Shown here: in pieces, positions 7,956 to 17,700 of the stretch | Numbering within the stretch: position 1 is the first letter of the stretch | How the letters are laid out: every line of letters begins with the position of its first letter | NCBI GenBank assembly: GCA_964549785.1 | Contig: CAZJXA010000043.1 | Location: 1-19,070 of the forward strand | DNA: 19,070 bases | From: JBEIUO01 sp964549785 | GTDB taxonomy: Bacteria > Planctomycetota > Phycisphaerae > Phycisphaerales > UBA1924 | Direction: 5' to 3' | Program-made: the position numbers and the translations under genes | Notes under the pieces: generated by a model | Seen by the model: only the letters and a program-made list of their open reading frames with translations | What the model was told of the DNA's origin: nothing | Databases searched by the model: none

Positions 7956-8019
7956 TGCGACCCAATGAGTTGTACGCTTGGCGGTTTTGCGGCCAGAACG
8001 CAAGATACGCTCCGGGTCC

Positions 8020-9762
8020 ATGTTGCAACCTCCTGTCATCACACGTTTCGCACCCTCACCCACCGGCCACCTCCACATCGGCGGCGCTCGCAGCGCTTTG
8101 TTTTGCTGGGCCTATGCCCGCAAGCACGGCGGACACTTCACGCTTCGCATCGAGGACACCGATCAGGCCCGGAGCAGCGACGACTCGGCGACGGGCATCA
8201 TGGAGGACCTTGCATGGCTGGGCATCAACTGGGATGAAGGCCCGGAACTTAAGACTTCTTCCGTCACCATCGGCGGCGACCCGCGCCACGTCGGCCCGTT
8301 CTTCCAGGCCCGCCGCGTCGATCTCTACAACCAGCACATCACGCGTCTCATCCAAGAAGGCAAGGCCTATCCGGCGTTTGAGACCAATGAAGTGCTTGAT
8401 GCCGCTCGAAAGGTTGCGGTCGCGGCCAAGCAGACGTATCGCTACGACCGCAACGCCCTGAAGGAGATGCCCACCGTCCCGGAACGCCTCGCCCGCATGA
8501 AAACCGGCGAGCCGTTTGTGGTTCGCTTTCATGCCGCGCACGCGGAGGTGGTCGTGCGGGACGAGGTGCTGGGGGACGTCAAGTATGCGGCGGGCGAGAT
8601 GGATGACTTTGTGATCCGCAAGACGGACGGGTTTCCGACGTACCACTTCGCGGTGGTGGTGGACGATGAGACGATGGGTGTGACGCATGTCATGCGTGCC
8701 CAGGAACACCTGAATAACACGCCCCGGCACGTTGCTCTGCAGAAGGCACTGGGCTTCCGGACGCCGGTGTACGCCCACATGCCGCTGATCTTCAATACCG
8801 ACTCCACGAAGATGAGCAAGCGCGACAAGGCCAAGGTCGCCCGCGCCACGCTGCAGGCGAAGATGAAAGCCGATCCCGCTCTCACGGCCGCCTCCCTCGC
8901 CGAGACGCTTGGCTTGGAAGCCGCGCTCATTTCCGGCTTTGTTGCCAAAGAGAACGACTCGCTCGACCTCGCCCAAAAGATCTCCCAGCACTTCGGCGTC
9001 GCCCTGCCCGAGATCGAAGTCGCCGACTTCCGCGCCAACGGCTACACACCCGAGGCCATCACGAACTTCCTTTCCCTGCTGGGGTGGAATCCGGGCATGA
9101 AGCTGCCCGACGGAAAAGACCTCGAGAAGTTCGACATGAAGTTTCTCGCGGAACACTTCTCGATCGACCGCATCGGCAAGACCAACGCCAAGTTCGACCG
9201 CGTGAAACTCGCCAGTTTCAACGGCGACATCCTGGCCGCGATGCCCGACACCGAGTTTGGGGTGCGATGGCGCAGCTGGGCCATCGAGTTCGATGCCGCT
9301 TTCGCGGCCCGGATGGATTCCAAAGCCGGAGGACGCGCGTGGACGCTGCTCGCCAAAGTCATCAAGGCCCGCTCGAAGACCTTCCGCGATGCCTCGAAAG
9401 CGGCCGCCTTCGTCATGCTGGATGCCGGCACGATTACGTTCGACGCGGCGGCGGTAGATAAGAATCTGAAGGCGACTGACGGAGCGGGGTTGCTGATGCT
9501 CCGCGAGTTCCGTGCTGCCCTCGCCACAGTCGAACCTTTCGATCCCGAGCCTATTCACCATGCCTTGGAGGCGTTCGCACAGTCCAAGGGGTTCGTCAAC
9601 GACAAGGGAGCCGTGAACGTGGGCCCCATCGCCTCGGCGGTGCGCATCGCGATCACCGGTACCCCGGTCACGCCGCCGCTGGGCGAAACGCTCGCGGTTC
9701 TCGGCAAGACCGAGACGCTGAATCGCATCGACCGGACTTTGACCCTTCATGAGGGGGCCTGA
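8020..9762 (+). CDS. gltX: Glutamyl-tRNA synthetase (class I) with insertion after the KMSKR loop
   Basis: A cytoplasmic enzyme that charges tRNA with glutamate using ATP. The ATG at 8020 begins 580 residues. The HIGH signature is HLHIG (17-21) within FAPSPTGHLHIGGARSALF, followed by LRIEDTD, and the KMSKS-type loop is KMSKR (264-268). The C-terminal part shows the anticodon-binding ending (VRIAITGTPVTPPLGETLAVLGKTETLNRI). Typical bacterial enzymes are about 470-490 residues. Here about 60 residues (about 273-333) separate KMSKRDKAK from the GYTPEAITNFLSLLGWNPG block that normally follows within about ten residues. The starts upstream (TTG at 7978) would add non-family sequence. No Shine-Dalgarno is evident. 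It lies 64 bp after the kinase gene, with no clear terminator between. Whether it is discriminating or also charges tRNA-Gln cannot be judged, since gatCAB is not in the window. Confidence 0.96.
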   Translation: MLQPPVITRFAPSPTGHLHIGGARSALFCWAYARKHGGHFTLRIEDTDQARSSDDSATGIMEDLAWLGINWDEGPELKTSSVTIGGDPRHVGPFFQARRVDLYNQHITRLIQEGKAYPAFETNEVLDAARKVAVAAKQTYRYDRNALKEMPTVPERLARMKTGEPFVVRFHAAHAEVVVRDEVLGDVKYAAGEMDDFVIRKTDGFPTYHFAVVVDDETMGVTHVMRAQEHLNNTPRHVALQKALGFRTPVYAHMPLIFNTDSTKMSKRDKAKVARATLQAKMKADPALTAASLAETLGLEAALISGFVAKENDSLDLAQKISQHFGVALPEIEVADFRANGYTPEAITNFLSLLGWNPGMKLPDGKDLEKFDMKFLAEHFSIDRIGKTNAKFDRVKLASFNGDILAAMPDTEFGVRWRSWAIEFDAAFAARMDSKAGGRAWTLLAKVIKARSKTFRDASKAAAFVMLDAGTITFDAAAVDKNLKATDGAGLLMLREFRAALATVEPFDPEPIHHALEAFAQSKGFVNDKGAVNVGPIASAVRIAITGTPVTPPLGETLAVLGKTETLNRIDRTLTLHEGA

Positions 9763-9765
9763 ACT

Positions 9766-9797
9766 GCCGTCCCCGACGAGCGAACGTCGAAGACGGC
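9766..9797 (+). terminator. Stem-loop directly after gltX, possible terminator or processing site
   Basis: GCCGTC (9766-9771) pairs with GACGGC (9792-9797), and GACG (9775-9778) pairs with CGTC (9785-9788), with a symmetric CCC/GAA internal loop and an AGCGAA apical loop. It begins four bases after the gltX stop. No T-tract follows, so a factor-independent terminator is doubtful. Confidence 0.3.
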
Positions 9798-9849
9798 GAT
9801 TGAGTCACTTCAGCAGAGCCGCCCCGCCCTCGCTCTGTTACCTTTACCC

Positions 9850-10662
9850 ATGCCCGACCGCTTCGACTGCTACGAACTCTGCGTCCAGTCGCCCCGCCAC
9901 GAGGTCAACTTTCTTCGCGCGGTTCACGGGAACGAGCCGGTGGTGCTACGTGAGGACTTCTGCGGCACGGCGGCGGTTTCGCGGCGTTGGGCCTCCGATG
10001 CGTTGAAGCGCGACGACGACGGGCGGGCCGTGGCGATCGACCTGGACGCGGAAACGATCGGGAAGGCCCGCGGGTTGGCGACGGCGGCGGGCGTGGCGGG
10101 GCGCATCGCGTTCGAGATCGGCGACGCCGTTCACGCAGAACCGTTCCCGATCGCGGGCGCGGACATCATCTTTGTCGGGAATTTTTCGATCGGGTATATC
10201 CACCGCCGCGCCGATCTGCTCCACTACCTCCGCCAAAGCAAGGCCCGGCTGGACGCCGGAAACAGCGGCTTCGGCGGCGGCATCTTCGCCTGCGACACCT
10301 ACGGAGGTGCGGGGGCATTCAGACTCGGCGGGCTGGAGCGAAAGTACGTATCACCCGACGGGTACATCGTGCATTACGCGTGGGCTCACGACGCCGCCAA
10401 CCCGATGACGGCGATCGTGGAGAACTCGATCTCGTTCCGCGTCGAGCACCACGGAGAGGTGACGGACGCGCTGCCCCGGGCCTTCACCTACCGCTGGCGG
10501 TTGTGGAGCATCCCGGAGTTGCGGGAAGCGATGGCGGATGCAGGATTTACATCCACCGCGGTACATACCGCCATCAACGTGGCCCCGGGCGAGCAACCGC
10601 AACCGGTTGATTCGCCCGAGGCCCTCCAGGAAGATTGGATCGTGTTGATCGTCGCGAAATGA
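9850..10662 (+). CDS. Class I SAM-dependent methyltransferase, substrate unknown
   Basis: A 270-residue soluble protein. The N-terminal YELCVQSP and LREDFCGTAAVSRRW (about 33-47) match a family of uncharacterised class I methyltransferases in which the usual glycine-rich SAM motif is written as EDFCGT. AIDLD (62-66) fits the acidic residue that binds the ribose of SAM, and GDAV (91-94) fits the adenine-binding position. FVGNFSIGYI (108-117) fits the motif IV region. The C-terminal half (FRVEHHGEVTDALPRAFTYRWRLWSIPELREAM) is a conserved beta-sheet/lid region of these proteins. The ATG at 9850 has no clear Shine-Dalgarno. It lies 87 bp downstream of gltX and converges on the PEP-CTERM gene. Substrate cannot be inferred; neighbours give no hint. 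Confidence 0.85.
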   Translation: MPDRFDCYELCVQSPRHEVNFLRAVHGNEPVVLREDFCGTAAVSRRWASDALKRDDDGRAVAIDLDAETIGKARGLATAAGVAGRIAFEIGDAVHAEPFPIAGADIIFVGNFSIGYIHRRADLLHYLRQSKARLDAGNSGFGGGIFACDTYGGAGAFRLGGLERKYVSPDGYIVHYAWAHDAANPMTAIVENSISFRVEHHGEVTDALPRAFTYRWRLWSIPELREAMADAGFTSTAVHTAINVAPGEQPQPVDSPEALQEDWIVLIVAK

Positions 10663-10675
10663 TGAACGCAGCGGA

Positions 10676-10695
10676 CTAAGGGTGAAGCCCCTTGG
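10676..10695. terminator. Small hairpin between convergent genes
   Basis: CTAAGGG (10676-10682) and CCCTTGG (10689-10695) form a 7-bp stem with one wobble pair and a six-base loop, sitting in the 37-bp gap between the methyltransferase stop and the PEP-CTERM protein stop. The position suits a shared terminator, but there is no strong T-tract on either side. Confidence 0.3.
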
Positions 10696-10699
10696 GAGA

Positions 10700-11422
10700 T
10701 CAGCGGGTCGCGCGGCGGCGGCGGAGGATCGCGACCCCGCCCAAACCCGCAAGGGCCAGCGCGCCCGGAGCCGGGACAAGCGAGAAGGTGGCGTCGTCCA
10801 TGTAGTTGCCGCGGAACTCGGCGCCGGTGATGTTGTCGTCGATGATGTTCTCGACAAAGGCGAGGTGGATGGTCACGTACTGGGTGCTGGCGGGAAGGAG
10901 AAGGCTGGCCGAGACGGATTCCCAGGTCGCCTGGTTGTTGTCCGTGAGCACCGTCCCAGAGGCGATTCCGGTTTGCGTCAGAACCTGCGCATTCGCCAAA
11001 GACGTGTGGGACCGGATGTTGATATCGAAGCGGGTATCGATGTTTGCGGGCGCCGCGGACGAGACCCGGTTCGCCAGGACCGAGGTGAGCCCGCTCGCCC
11101 CGCCAGCCGTGATGATCGCCTGATCCGCAGGGGAAGTGAGGTCGATGATCTGGAAGACGTCGCACACCAGGCCGCCAGCGGAGTTGCCGCTCGTGGCCAA
11201 CGCCTTCAGCATTCGTTGTCCGGTGTTGGGGGTGATGCCGAACTCGGCGGGCACGAACGCGCACCCGTCGTACCCCCATTGATTCGTTTGCAACGGGCCG
11301 ATGCCGTACGGGACGCCGAACTCGAAACTCGGGTTCACAACTTGGCCGGTGGCCACGCCGGCAAGGCCGGTGAGGACAAGGGATGACAATGCGACAGCCG
11401 ACGATGCAATGACATTCTTCAT
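10700..11422 (-). CDS. Secreted PEP-CTERM sorting domain protein
   Basis: A 240-residue exported protein. A signal peptide (about 1-26, ending GVATGQ) is followed by a beta-rich body beginning VVNPSFEFG, which resembles the opening of DUF642-like or carbohydrate-binding beta-sandwich domains. No catalytic motif is visible. The C-terminus (about 216-240) is a PEP-CTERM signal in the planctomycete VPAPG variant: VPAPGALALAG, a hydrophobic stretch, then RRRR. Such tails are recognised by an exosortase in the membrane and removed as the protein is sorted to the cell surface or matrix. The exosortase gene is not in this window. The start has AAGGA nine bases upstream. Only two cysteines are evident (GCAF and VCDVF), possibly a disulfide. 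The function of the body is unknown. Confidence 0.87.
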   Translation of the reverse strand: MKNVIASSAVALSSLVLTGLAGVATGQVVNPSFEFGVPYGIGPLQTNQWGYDGCAFVPAEFGITPNTGQRMLKALATSGNSAGGLVCDVFQIIDLTSPADQAIITAGGASGLTSVLANRVSSAAPANIDTRFDINIRSHTSLANAQVLTQTGIASGTVLTDNNQATWESVSASLLLPASTQYVTIHLAFVENIIDDNITGAEFRGNYMDDATFSLVPAPGALALAGLGGVAILRRRRATR

Positions 11423-11473
11423 GGAGGCGGTTCCTTCTTGCGTTCCTGGAGATGCCTAGGTGACGTGTTGTTT

Positions 11474-11523
11474 TCCGGAAGCACACCGGAACGTCCTTGG
11501 CACTCCGGAAGCGACGCCGGAAC
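11474..11523 (-). promoter_or_regulatory. Paired TTCCGG boxes, candidate operator of the PEP-CTERM gene
   Basis: Two near-identical copies of about 20 bp (11474-11492 and 11504-11523) each contain two CCGGAA hexamers, at 11475, 11486, 11505 and 11517. Within a pair the hexamers are 11-12 bp apart, about one helical turn. The block lies roughly 50-100 bp upstream of the PEP-CTERM start, where a regulator would bind. The binding factor is unknown. Confidence 0.35.
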
Positions 11524-11676
11524 CCGGCACTCACGGAGCCGTGAAAAACTTTTTGCAATGCGGGCGATCGATGACCTTGCGCTTCCCCGCGGGCGATGCG
11601 ATCGCGCCGGAGGGCGGAAGCGCAGCCCCAGACACGCCCGATCTACCCGGTCAACCCCGCTTCCAAAATTGAAACA

Positions 11677-11702
11677 GGGTCCGGCGTGAAAGCGCCGGAC
11701 CC
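11677..11702 (-). terminator. Intrinsic terminator of the giant surface protein gene
   Basis: GGGTCCGGCG and CGCCGGACCC form a perfect 10-bp GC-rich stem with a six-base loop. Read on the minus strand the stem is followed by TGTTTCAATTTT. It starts 33 bp past the TAA stop of the giant gene, so it should end that transcript before the PEP-CTERM gene. Confidence 0.75.
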
Positions 11703-11735
11703 CGTCAAGGATTGTGCAGGTTGAGGCGGGTGCGA

Positions 11736-14700
11736 TTACGAGATCTTGCTCAGCTCGTTTTCCAGACCGAAGGGGGTCCCTTGAGTGGCCCACGAGCCGG
11801 CGAGGAAGCCGTCGACGTGCGTCATCGACATGACAAACGGTGTCGCCGCACTCGCGTCAACCGAGAAGAAAACGAGGCCGGAACGCTGCACCACGATCTC
11901 GGGGCGTTCGTGGAGTTTGATCTCCGCGAACCCGCCGCCCAGGACGGTCTGGGTAAATGTGGCGGACGTTCCATCGAGGAAGAGCAATTTGATGGAGATG
12001 GCGGCGGTCTGGCTGGCCGGGTTGTGCAGGTAGAGCGTTTCGAGATAGGTTGTGCCGGCCTGGCTCGTCTCGATGAAGGCGTCACCAAAGAAGAAGCGTC
12101 GGCCCGCCCGATCCGCGGCGGCGGTTGAGTCGGAATCGGTCGCATTCGTCTGACTGGCGGCAACGGTGAGGTTGCGATCGGAGGTGTAGGTGAGGCCTGC
12201 CGGCTGATCGTTGACGAGCCCGAGTTCGGTGCCCGTCAGCGTGATCTGACCCTTGCCCAATATCTGCAGGGTGCGGCTGAAATCAGGAAGGGACGCACGG
12301 ATGTAGGAGCCGCGGATCGTGACCGTGGCGGGCAGATCGCCGGGGTTGAAGAGTGTGACCTGGGAGTTGACGCCCGTGCCCTGCGTGAGGTTGGTGACAA
12401 CGCCCTCGGTCGAACCCTGGTCGGGGTTGCCGAAGAGCGCGTACCCGACGCCGGCACCCGCTTCGTAATGGCTGACCGACGCGACCACGCCGATGAACGA
12501 CGCCTGGTTCCCGACGTTCGCGGCCTGCGAAGTGAGGATGACGCTGAAGACGCCGGTGGGGAACTCGGCGATGTCGTTGATCGCGAACCCGCCGCGACGC
12601 CCGGCGGCGAAGACGCGGGTGAGCGCAACCGGCGTGCCGCCGCCCTGATAGGCGGTGATGGTCACGGAGACCTCGAAGTTATTGGGGTTGTGGAAGACGA
12701 TGAAGTCGTTAACGTCGCCCGGGCGCTTTTCGACGCGAGCGAAGTTCCACTGGGGGGAAACCCGCTCGGTAAAAGCATCGCCGATGGCGGAGCCGAAGTC
12801 GTAGTGGGCGAGCGTGGCACCCAGCGGAAGCGTCGACTCAATCACGATGGAGTAGGGGGCGTTCTCGCGGACGCCGGGGGTGATGTAGTTGCCGGCGTCC
12901 ACAATGGTCAGGCCGTCGCGGCTGTTGGCGCGGATGGAGCCGTTGGCGACCACCGTGTCGGCGAAGGAAGCATTCTCGTACTTGAGGAAGACGGTGTAGG
13001 AGACGTCCACGGCGTTGGGGTTGACGATCGACACAAACTCGCGGATGCTGCGGGTGGTGAAGCCTTCCGCGAAGTAGAGGCTGTTGATGAGGGGCTGCGA
13101 GTTGATGGAGAGTTGGTAGGAGCCGACGGAGTCGGCGATCCCGTCGACCACGAGGAAGTACTGTGCGCCCGCGGCGGTCTGGAAGGTGACGCTGGCGATC
13201 GCGCCGGGAAGCCCGGCAGAATCGAAGGCCGTCTGCGAACCGATGTCTTCGTTGGCCTGGTTGAGCACGCGGAGCGATGCACGGAGGACAGATCCGTCCG
13301 GCGTGACGAGTTGGATGAAGACCGTGCCCGCGGCGATCGCGGTGAAGGTGTAGAGATCCCGGTCGCGCTGCACCTCGATGGTTTCGTCGATGGAGGCGTC
13401 GCCGGTTCGCGGGTCGAGAGTGATGCGCGCGGCATTGTTGAAGTCGATGTCGGAAGGGTCGCCGCCGCCGGGGCCGCCCGTCGTCTGCCCGGTGATGCGG
13501 ATCTGATATTCACCGCTGAGCGTGGAACCCGCGATGGCATTGGTGACGCTCACGAGCACATAGAAGCGCTGCCCAATGGCCGTCGCGGTGACGTTCGCGA
13601 GAATCGCCTGGAGGTTGATCGCGGACGGAGTATCGGAGATCAGGTTACGGTTCGCGTCGAAGATGCGAACCCGTGGGCCGAATTGCCCGACCGCGGAGGC
13701 GTAGGGAGTGACTTGCACGGCGACGTTGCCCGGGGCCAACGCCACAAAGGTGAAGAGGTCGGTGTCGCCCGTCGGCGATATACGGGCGTTGGAGGGGTCG
13801 TTGGCGGCGGAGCCGCCGATCTGACCGATTCCGGTGGTGGCGTTGAGGACGATCGCCGCCGCGAGATCGAACTCACCCGCGTTCGGATAGTCGTCGATCG
13901 GCGGGGCGGTGACGCTGACCGTGTACAGGCCGAGGTTCGTCACAAGACCGGGATTGTCCGCATCAACAATCCCTTGAACCACAACGAAGATGTCCTGGCC
14001 GCGGACAACCTCGAGCGAGGCTTCCGCAAAGAAGAAGAAGACGGCGTCGCTGCCCGAGCCGGTGGCGAGAACGGTGCCGTTGGCCGAGAGAAGCGTGACG
14101 CGAGATAGGAACGTGCTGCCCTCTGGCCGGCTGATGAGGACCGAAGCGGGCCCGCCTGCGGGCGCCGCGAAGACGAACAAATCGGTATCGAGCACGACCT
14201 CGATGTTGCCCGCCTCTTCGCCGCCGCCCGTGGCACTATCGACGACAATCCGGGTGGCGACGCCGAACTCGCCGGTGTCGATGATTCCGTCCAGATCGCT
14301 GTCGCCATCGGCGTGGTCGTCGGTGGGCGGGAAGGTGACGGTGACGCCGTAGGCCCCGAAGTTCGCCTGGGGGTCTTTGCCGGTGACGAGGACGTAGTAG
14401 TAGGGATAGAGGCGATCCTCAAGGCCCAAGCCCTCGGGATCGAAGTCGATGAACCGGATGGGGGTAACGGGCACCACCACGCGGCTGTTAGTCGTGGCTG
14501 CGTCGAGGTCGTCGTTAAAACCAATCCGGAGCCAGATGGCGTTGCCGTTGAGATCCTCGGAGACCTCGTAGACCGTGACGACCGGATCCATTGTGAACGA
14601 GAGGCTCGTGACGTCGACCGTCACGCTGGCGAAGGATGAAGCGCGGAAGCGGAAAATATCGGTATCACCCGCGGATTCGAGCGTGCCCTGGATGACGCCC

Positions 14701-17700
14701 TCGCCCTGGAAATCGAACACCGGAATGTCACCCGCGTCGTCCCACTTGCCAAAGTCGGCGAAGTCGTCGGCCTCGGGGATGCCTGTCACGCCGATGGTGT
14801 AGGTGCCCTCGCTGCCCTCGCTGCCGCGAACACGCAGAAAGAATTGCTGGCCGGGCGAGACGTCGGCGATATCGAAGCCGATGACGCCGCCGCCCAGAGG
14901 CGTACCAGTGCCGACAAGCCCGCCGTCGGCGGCGAAGATATCCAGCTCGCCCAGGAGCGTCTGCGGGACGTCGTTGGGGGTGAGGCGGATGAGTGCGGTC
15001 CCGCGGCCGCCGACGGTGAAGGAGAAGATATCGGTATCGCGCCGCTCGCCGTTGACGAAGGGCGACGTGCGGAGGTTGAGGATACGGCCGGTGAGTGAAC
15101 CGGTGCCGTTCGCGGTCCCGTCGGCGAGCGTGCCAAGCGGGATAACCGTGGCCACGGAGACGCCCGGTGCGATATCGACGTCCGCATCGGAATGGTCGTC
15201 GAAGACTTCAACGCCGCCGACCGCGTCCTGCAGCTGGAGCGGCATCTGATGGAGAAGCAGGTTGTAGCCGCCGGTGGCGAACTTCCAGTCGATCTCGCGT
15301 TCGATGTTCTCGGTGCGGGCGTCGGGATCGGCAGGGGCGGCGTTGCTGTAACGCTGACCGCTCTCGACCTGAATGTAGTAGACGTTGCCAGCAACAACGT
15401 TGAACACGATGCGGGCGTCGCGCCGCCAGAACCGTGCCTCGACGCCGCCCACGGTGGTGGTCTGGATATCGCCCTGGACCGCCAGATTTTCGTCGGCATA
15501 GCCGATCTGCTCGAAGTCGCTACGGAAGACACGGAGGGCCGAATCGAGGTTGCTCGACATCTCGGGACGCGCGTCGGGGCGGAAATCCGCTTCGTTGTCG
15601 AACAAGAAGTCGATGTTGTTCTGAGCGGTGATCTGCTCGGCATAGGAGTCGGCATAGTCGGTCGTGACGATGCGGACTTCCACGGTGCCGGTGAACTCGG
15701 CCCGGAAGTTATAGAGGTCTGAGTCGTCGATCGTGGAAATGTTTCCCACGTCGCCGCGGGTTTGCACCGCGGTGGAGTTCTCACCCGAGAACTTGTAGTC
15801 GCGGGTGTGATTGCCGTGCAGCGGCTGGGTGTCGGCCGCAACGAAGACCGAGCCGTCGCCGGTCTGCAGGACCGTGTCGATCTCGGCGGAACCGACGAAG
15901 TCGCCGACGTCCTGCTCTTCCGAGGCGACGCCGTTCACCTCGTCGCGGGTGCCGTCGTCGTTGATGTCGGTCGCCAGTGCGTCGGCGGTCAACGAAAAGT
16001 TGTACCGCCCGCCACCGGCCGCGCTGCTGATCTCGATGTAATACACCTCGCCGCCCCAGACCTTGATGCCGAGATACTCATCGAGCACCTCACGGCGGAG
16101 TGGGCTCAAGAGCGAGGGGTCCCACATGCCCGCCGGGTCGGGGCCGGGCGCGGTCGGGTCGCGATCGTCGCTTCCGGGACGGTCGAAGTCGTAGACCAGC
16201 TGGAAGTTGGAGTCGTACACCCGGACGAGCATCTGGCCGAACGACGCCTCGACCGGCCCGACCGCAAGATCGATTCGGCTGGCGGGGCGGGCGTGACGAT
16301 CGAAACGATCGTCGGTATCCAAGATGTCGTCGAAATTGACGAGCGAGAAAACGCTTGACGGGAAGGTCGCGGGATCGTCGGGGAGAGTCTCCGGGTCGTA
16401 GTTGACGCCGCCCGAAGGACCAGAGCCGAGCCGCTGGTAGCGGCTTCCGATCGGGCCCGCACCGTCGGGGCCGGTGTCGGCCAGCCGGAGCATGACGACA
16501 TTCTGCGCGGCGACGCCCCAAATCCGGGTGAAGTCGCCGCCGATGTACAGGACTTCCTGATCGTCACCCTCGATGAGCCCGATCCGCGGCTCCTGGAGAT
16601 CCGTAAACGCCGTCAACGCGCGAACCGGCGCATCGGTGCCCGGAGGGGCCAACGGATTGGTGATCAGCAGGCCCGCCGCGAGCGCAGCACCGTCCCACGT
16701 CGTCAGGTTCGGTGTGCCGTCGGGGGCTGTGAAATCGCCGCCGATCACAAGCACGGGATCGAGTACCAGCCCCAGCGCTTCGGCGTCGGTCGGATCCCAC
16801 ACCGTCAGCGCCAGTATCTCTCCGTTATCAATGCCGCCGTCGACGAGCTCAAACAACAGCGACGGGTCATACCCCTGATCTTCGGGGTCCTGAACGTCAC
16901 CTTCGAGCGGGTCAAACGCCTCGCCCGGATCCGCCATGCCGAGACGCAGGATGCGATTGACCGCGACCGACGCCCCATTCCCGAACGTCACACTGGTGAA
17001 TCCGCCCGCGAAGTACAGGCGGTCGACCTCAACCTCTTCGCCTGCGGGATTCAACTCCAGCGACCTATACGCCGTCAGTGCATTGACGGGGCCGTTCAGA
17101 GCGAAGTCGCCGAGAGGCCCATTGAGACCCGGCCGATCGATGCTCGTCCCTTGGAAATCGCGTGCGTTGAGCAAGGGGTGCTCAAGTCCCACTCCGTCGA
17201 ACCGCACAAGGTTCCTCGCGTCGAAGCCGGTGCGCCCCTGCACCGCGGTAAACACGCCGCCGATAAAGAGCTGCGGCTGCAGATCGCCGACGCTGATCAC
17301 CTCGTCGAGCGCTAGCTGAGGCGGAGGACCGGGCTGAAACGGCCGCGCAGCGCGCCCAGCGCCGGGATTCGCGACGTCATACACCGCGAAACTGCGCACG
17401 CTCAACGTACCGCCATTGGCGCCGATCGTTCCGGGCGAAGTCCACGGGCTCGCGATCCCGAGGCTGCTTCCTTGGATGAAACCGACACCCGGAGTAGCTT
17501 CTCCGTCCAGCGTCGCAAAGTCGCCTCCCGCGAAGAGCCAGGGCACGTTGTTGAATGGTGCCGCAGCGTTGGGGTCGACGAGGGCGAACGCTCCGTCCGG
17601 GTCTCCCGGATCAAACGTCGTCAGCGCACGCACCGGGCCATCTGCATCACCCAACGTGTTCCGCCACTGATAGCGCCCGCCGGTAAACGTCCAAATCGCA

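Larger units (their letters stand above)
11423..11735. promoter_or_regulatory. 313-bp gene-free region rich in palindromes upstream of the PEP-CTERM gene
   Basis: No convincing gene lies here; the short plus-strand frames have no family features. The region holds, in order, the ribosome binding site of the PEP-CTERM gene, four CCGGAA boxes (11475-11522), the palindrome TCACGGAGCCGTGA (11531-11544) followed by an AAAAACTTTTT tract, a 9-bp inverted repeat (11578-11586 with 11616-11624) whose loop contains GCGATCGC, and the terminator of the upstream giant gene. The PEP-CTERM gene promoter must be here, but I cannot place a -35/-10 pair with confidence. Confidence 0.5.

Noticed and set aside
7956..8019. 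Possible terminator between the kinase gene and gltX
   Set aside because: I could not find a stem of useful length or a T-tract in this 64-bp gap.
8056..9750. A 564-residue minus-strand frame opposite gltX
   Set aside because: It is antisense to an unambiguous glutamyl-tRNA synthetase and has no family features.
11497..11513. TGGCAC followed by CCGGAAGC as a sigma-54 (-24/-12) promoter
   Set aside because: The -12 part should read TTGC and does not, and the orientation points away from the PEP-CTERM gene.
11474..11523. The repeated CCGGAA block as a CRISPR-like or tandem array
   Set aside because: There are only two short copies with no uniform spacer, and no cas gene is nearby; a regulatory site fits better.
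11438..11689. Small plus-strand frames of 70-83 residues in the intergenic region
   Set aside because: They have no family resemblance, no ribosome binding site, and overlap the palindromes and the terminator of the region.
12468..14108. A 546-residue plus-strand frame inside the giant gene
   Set aside because: The minus-strand frame encodes repeated PPC-like and NPN modules that are clearly real; this frame is charged low-complexity sequence with no domain.
14811..14829. Short tandem CTGCCCTCG repeat in the giant gene
   Set aside because: Only two copies with a partial third, encoding Gly-Ser-Glu in a loop; ordinary low-complexity coding sequence.
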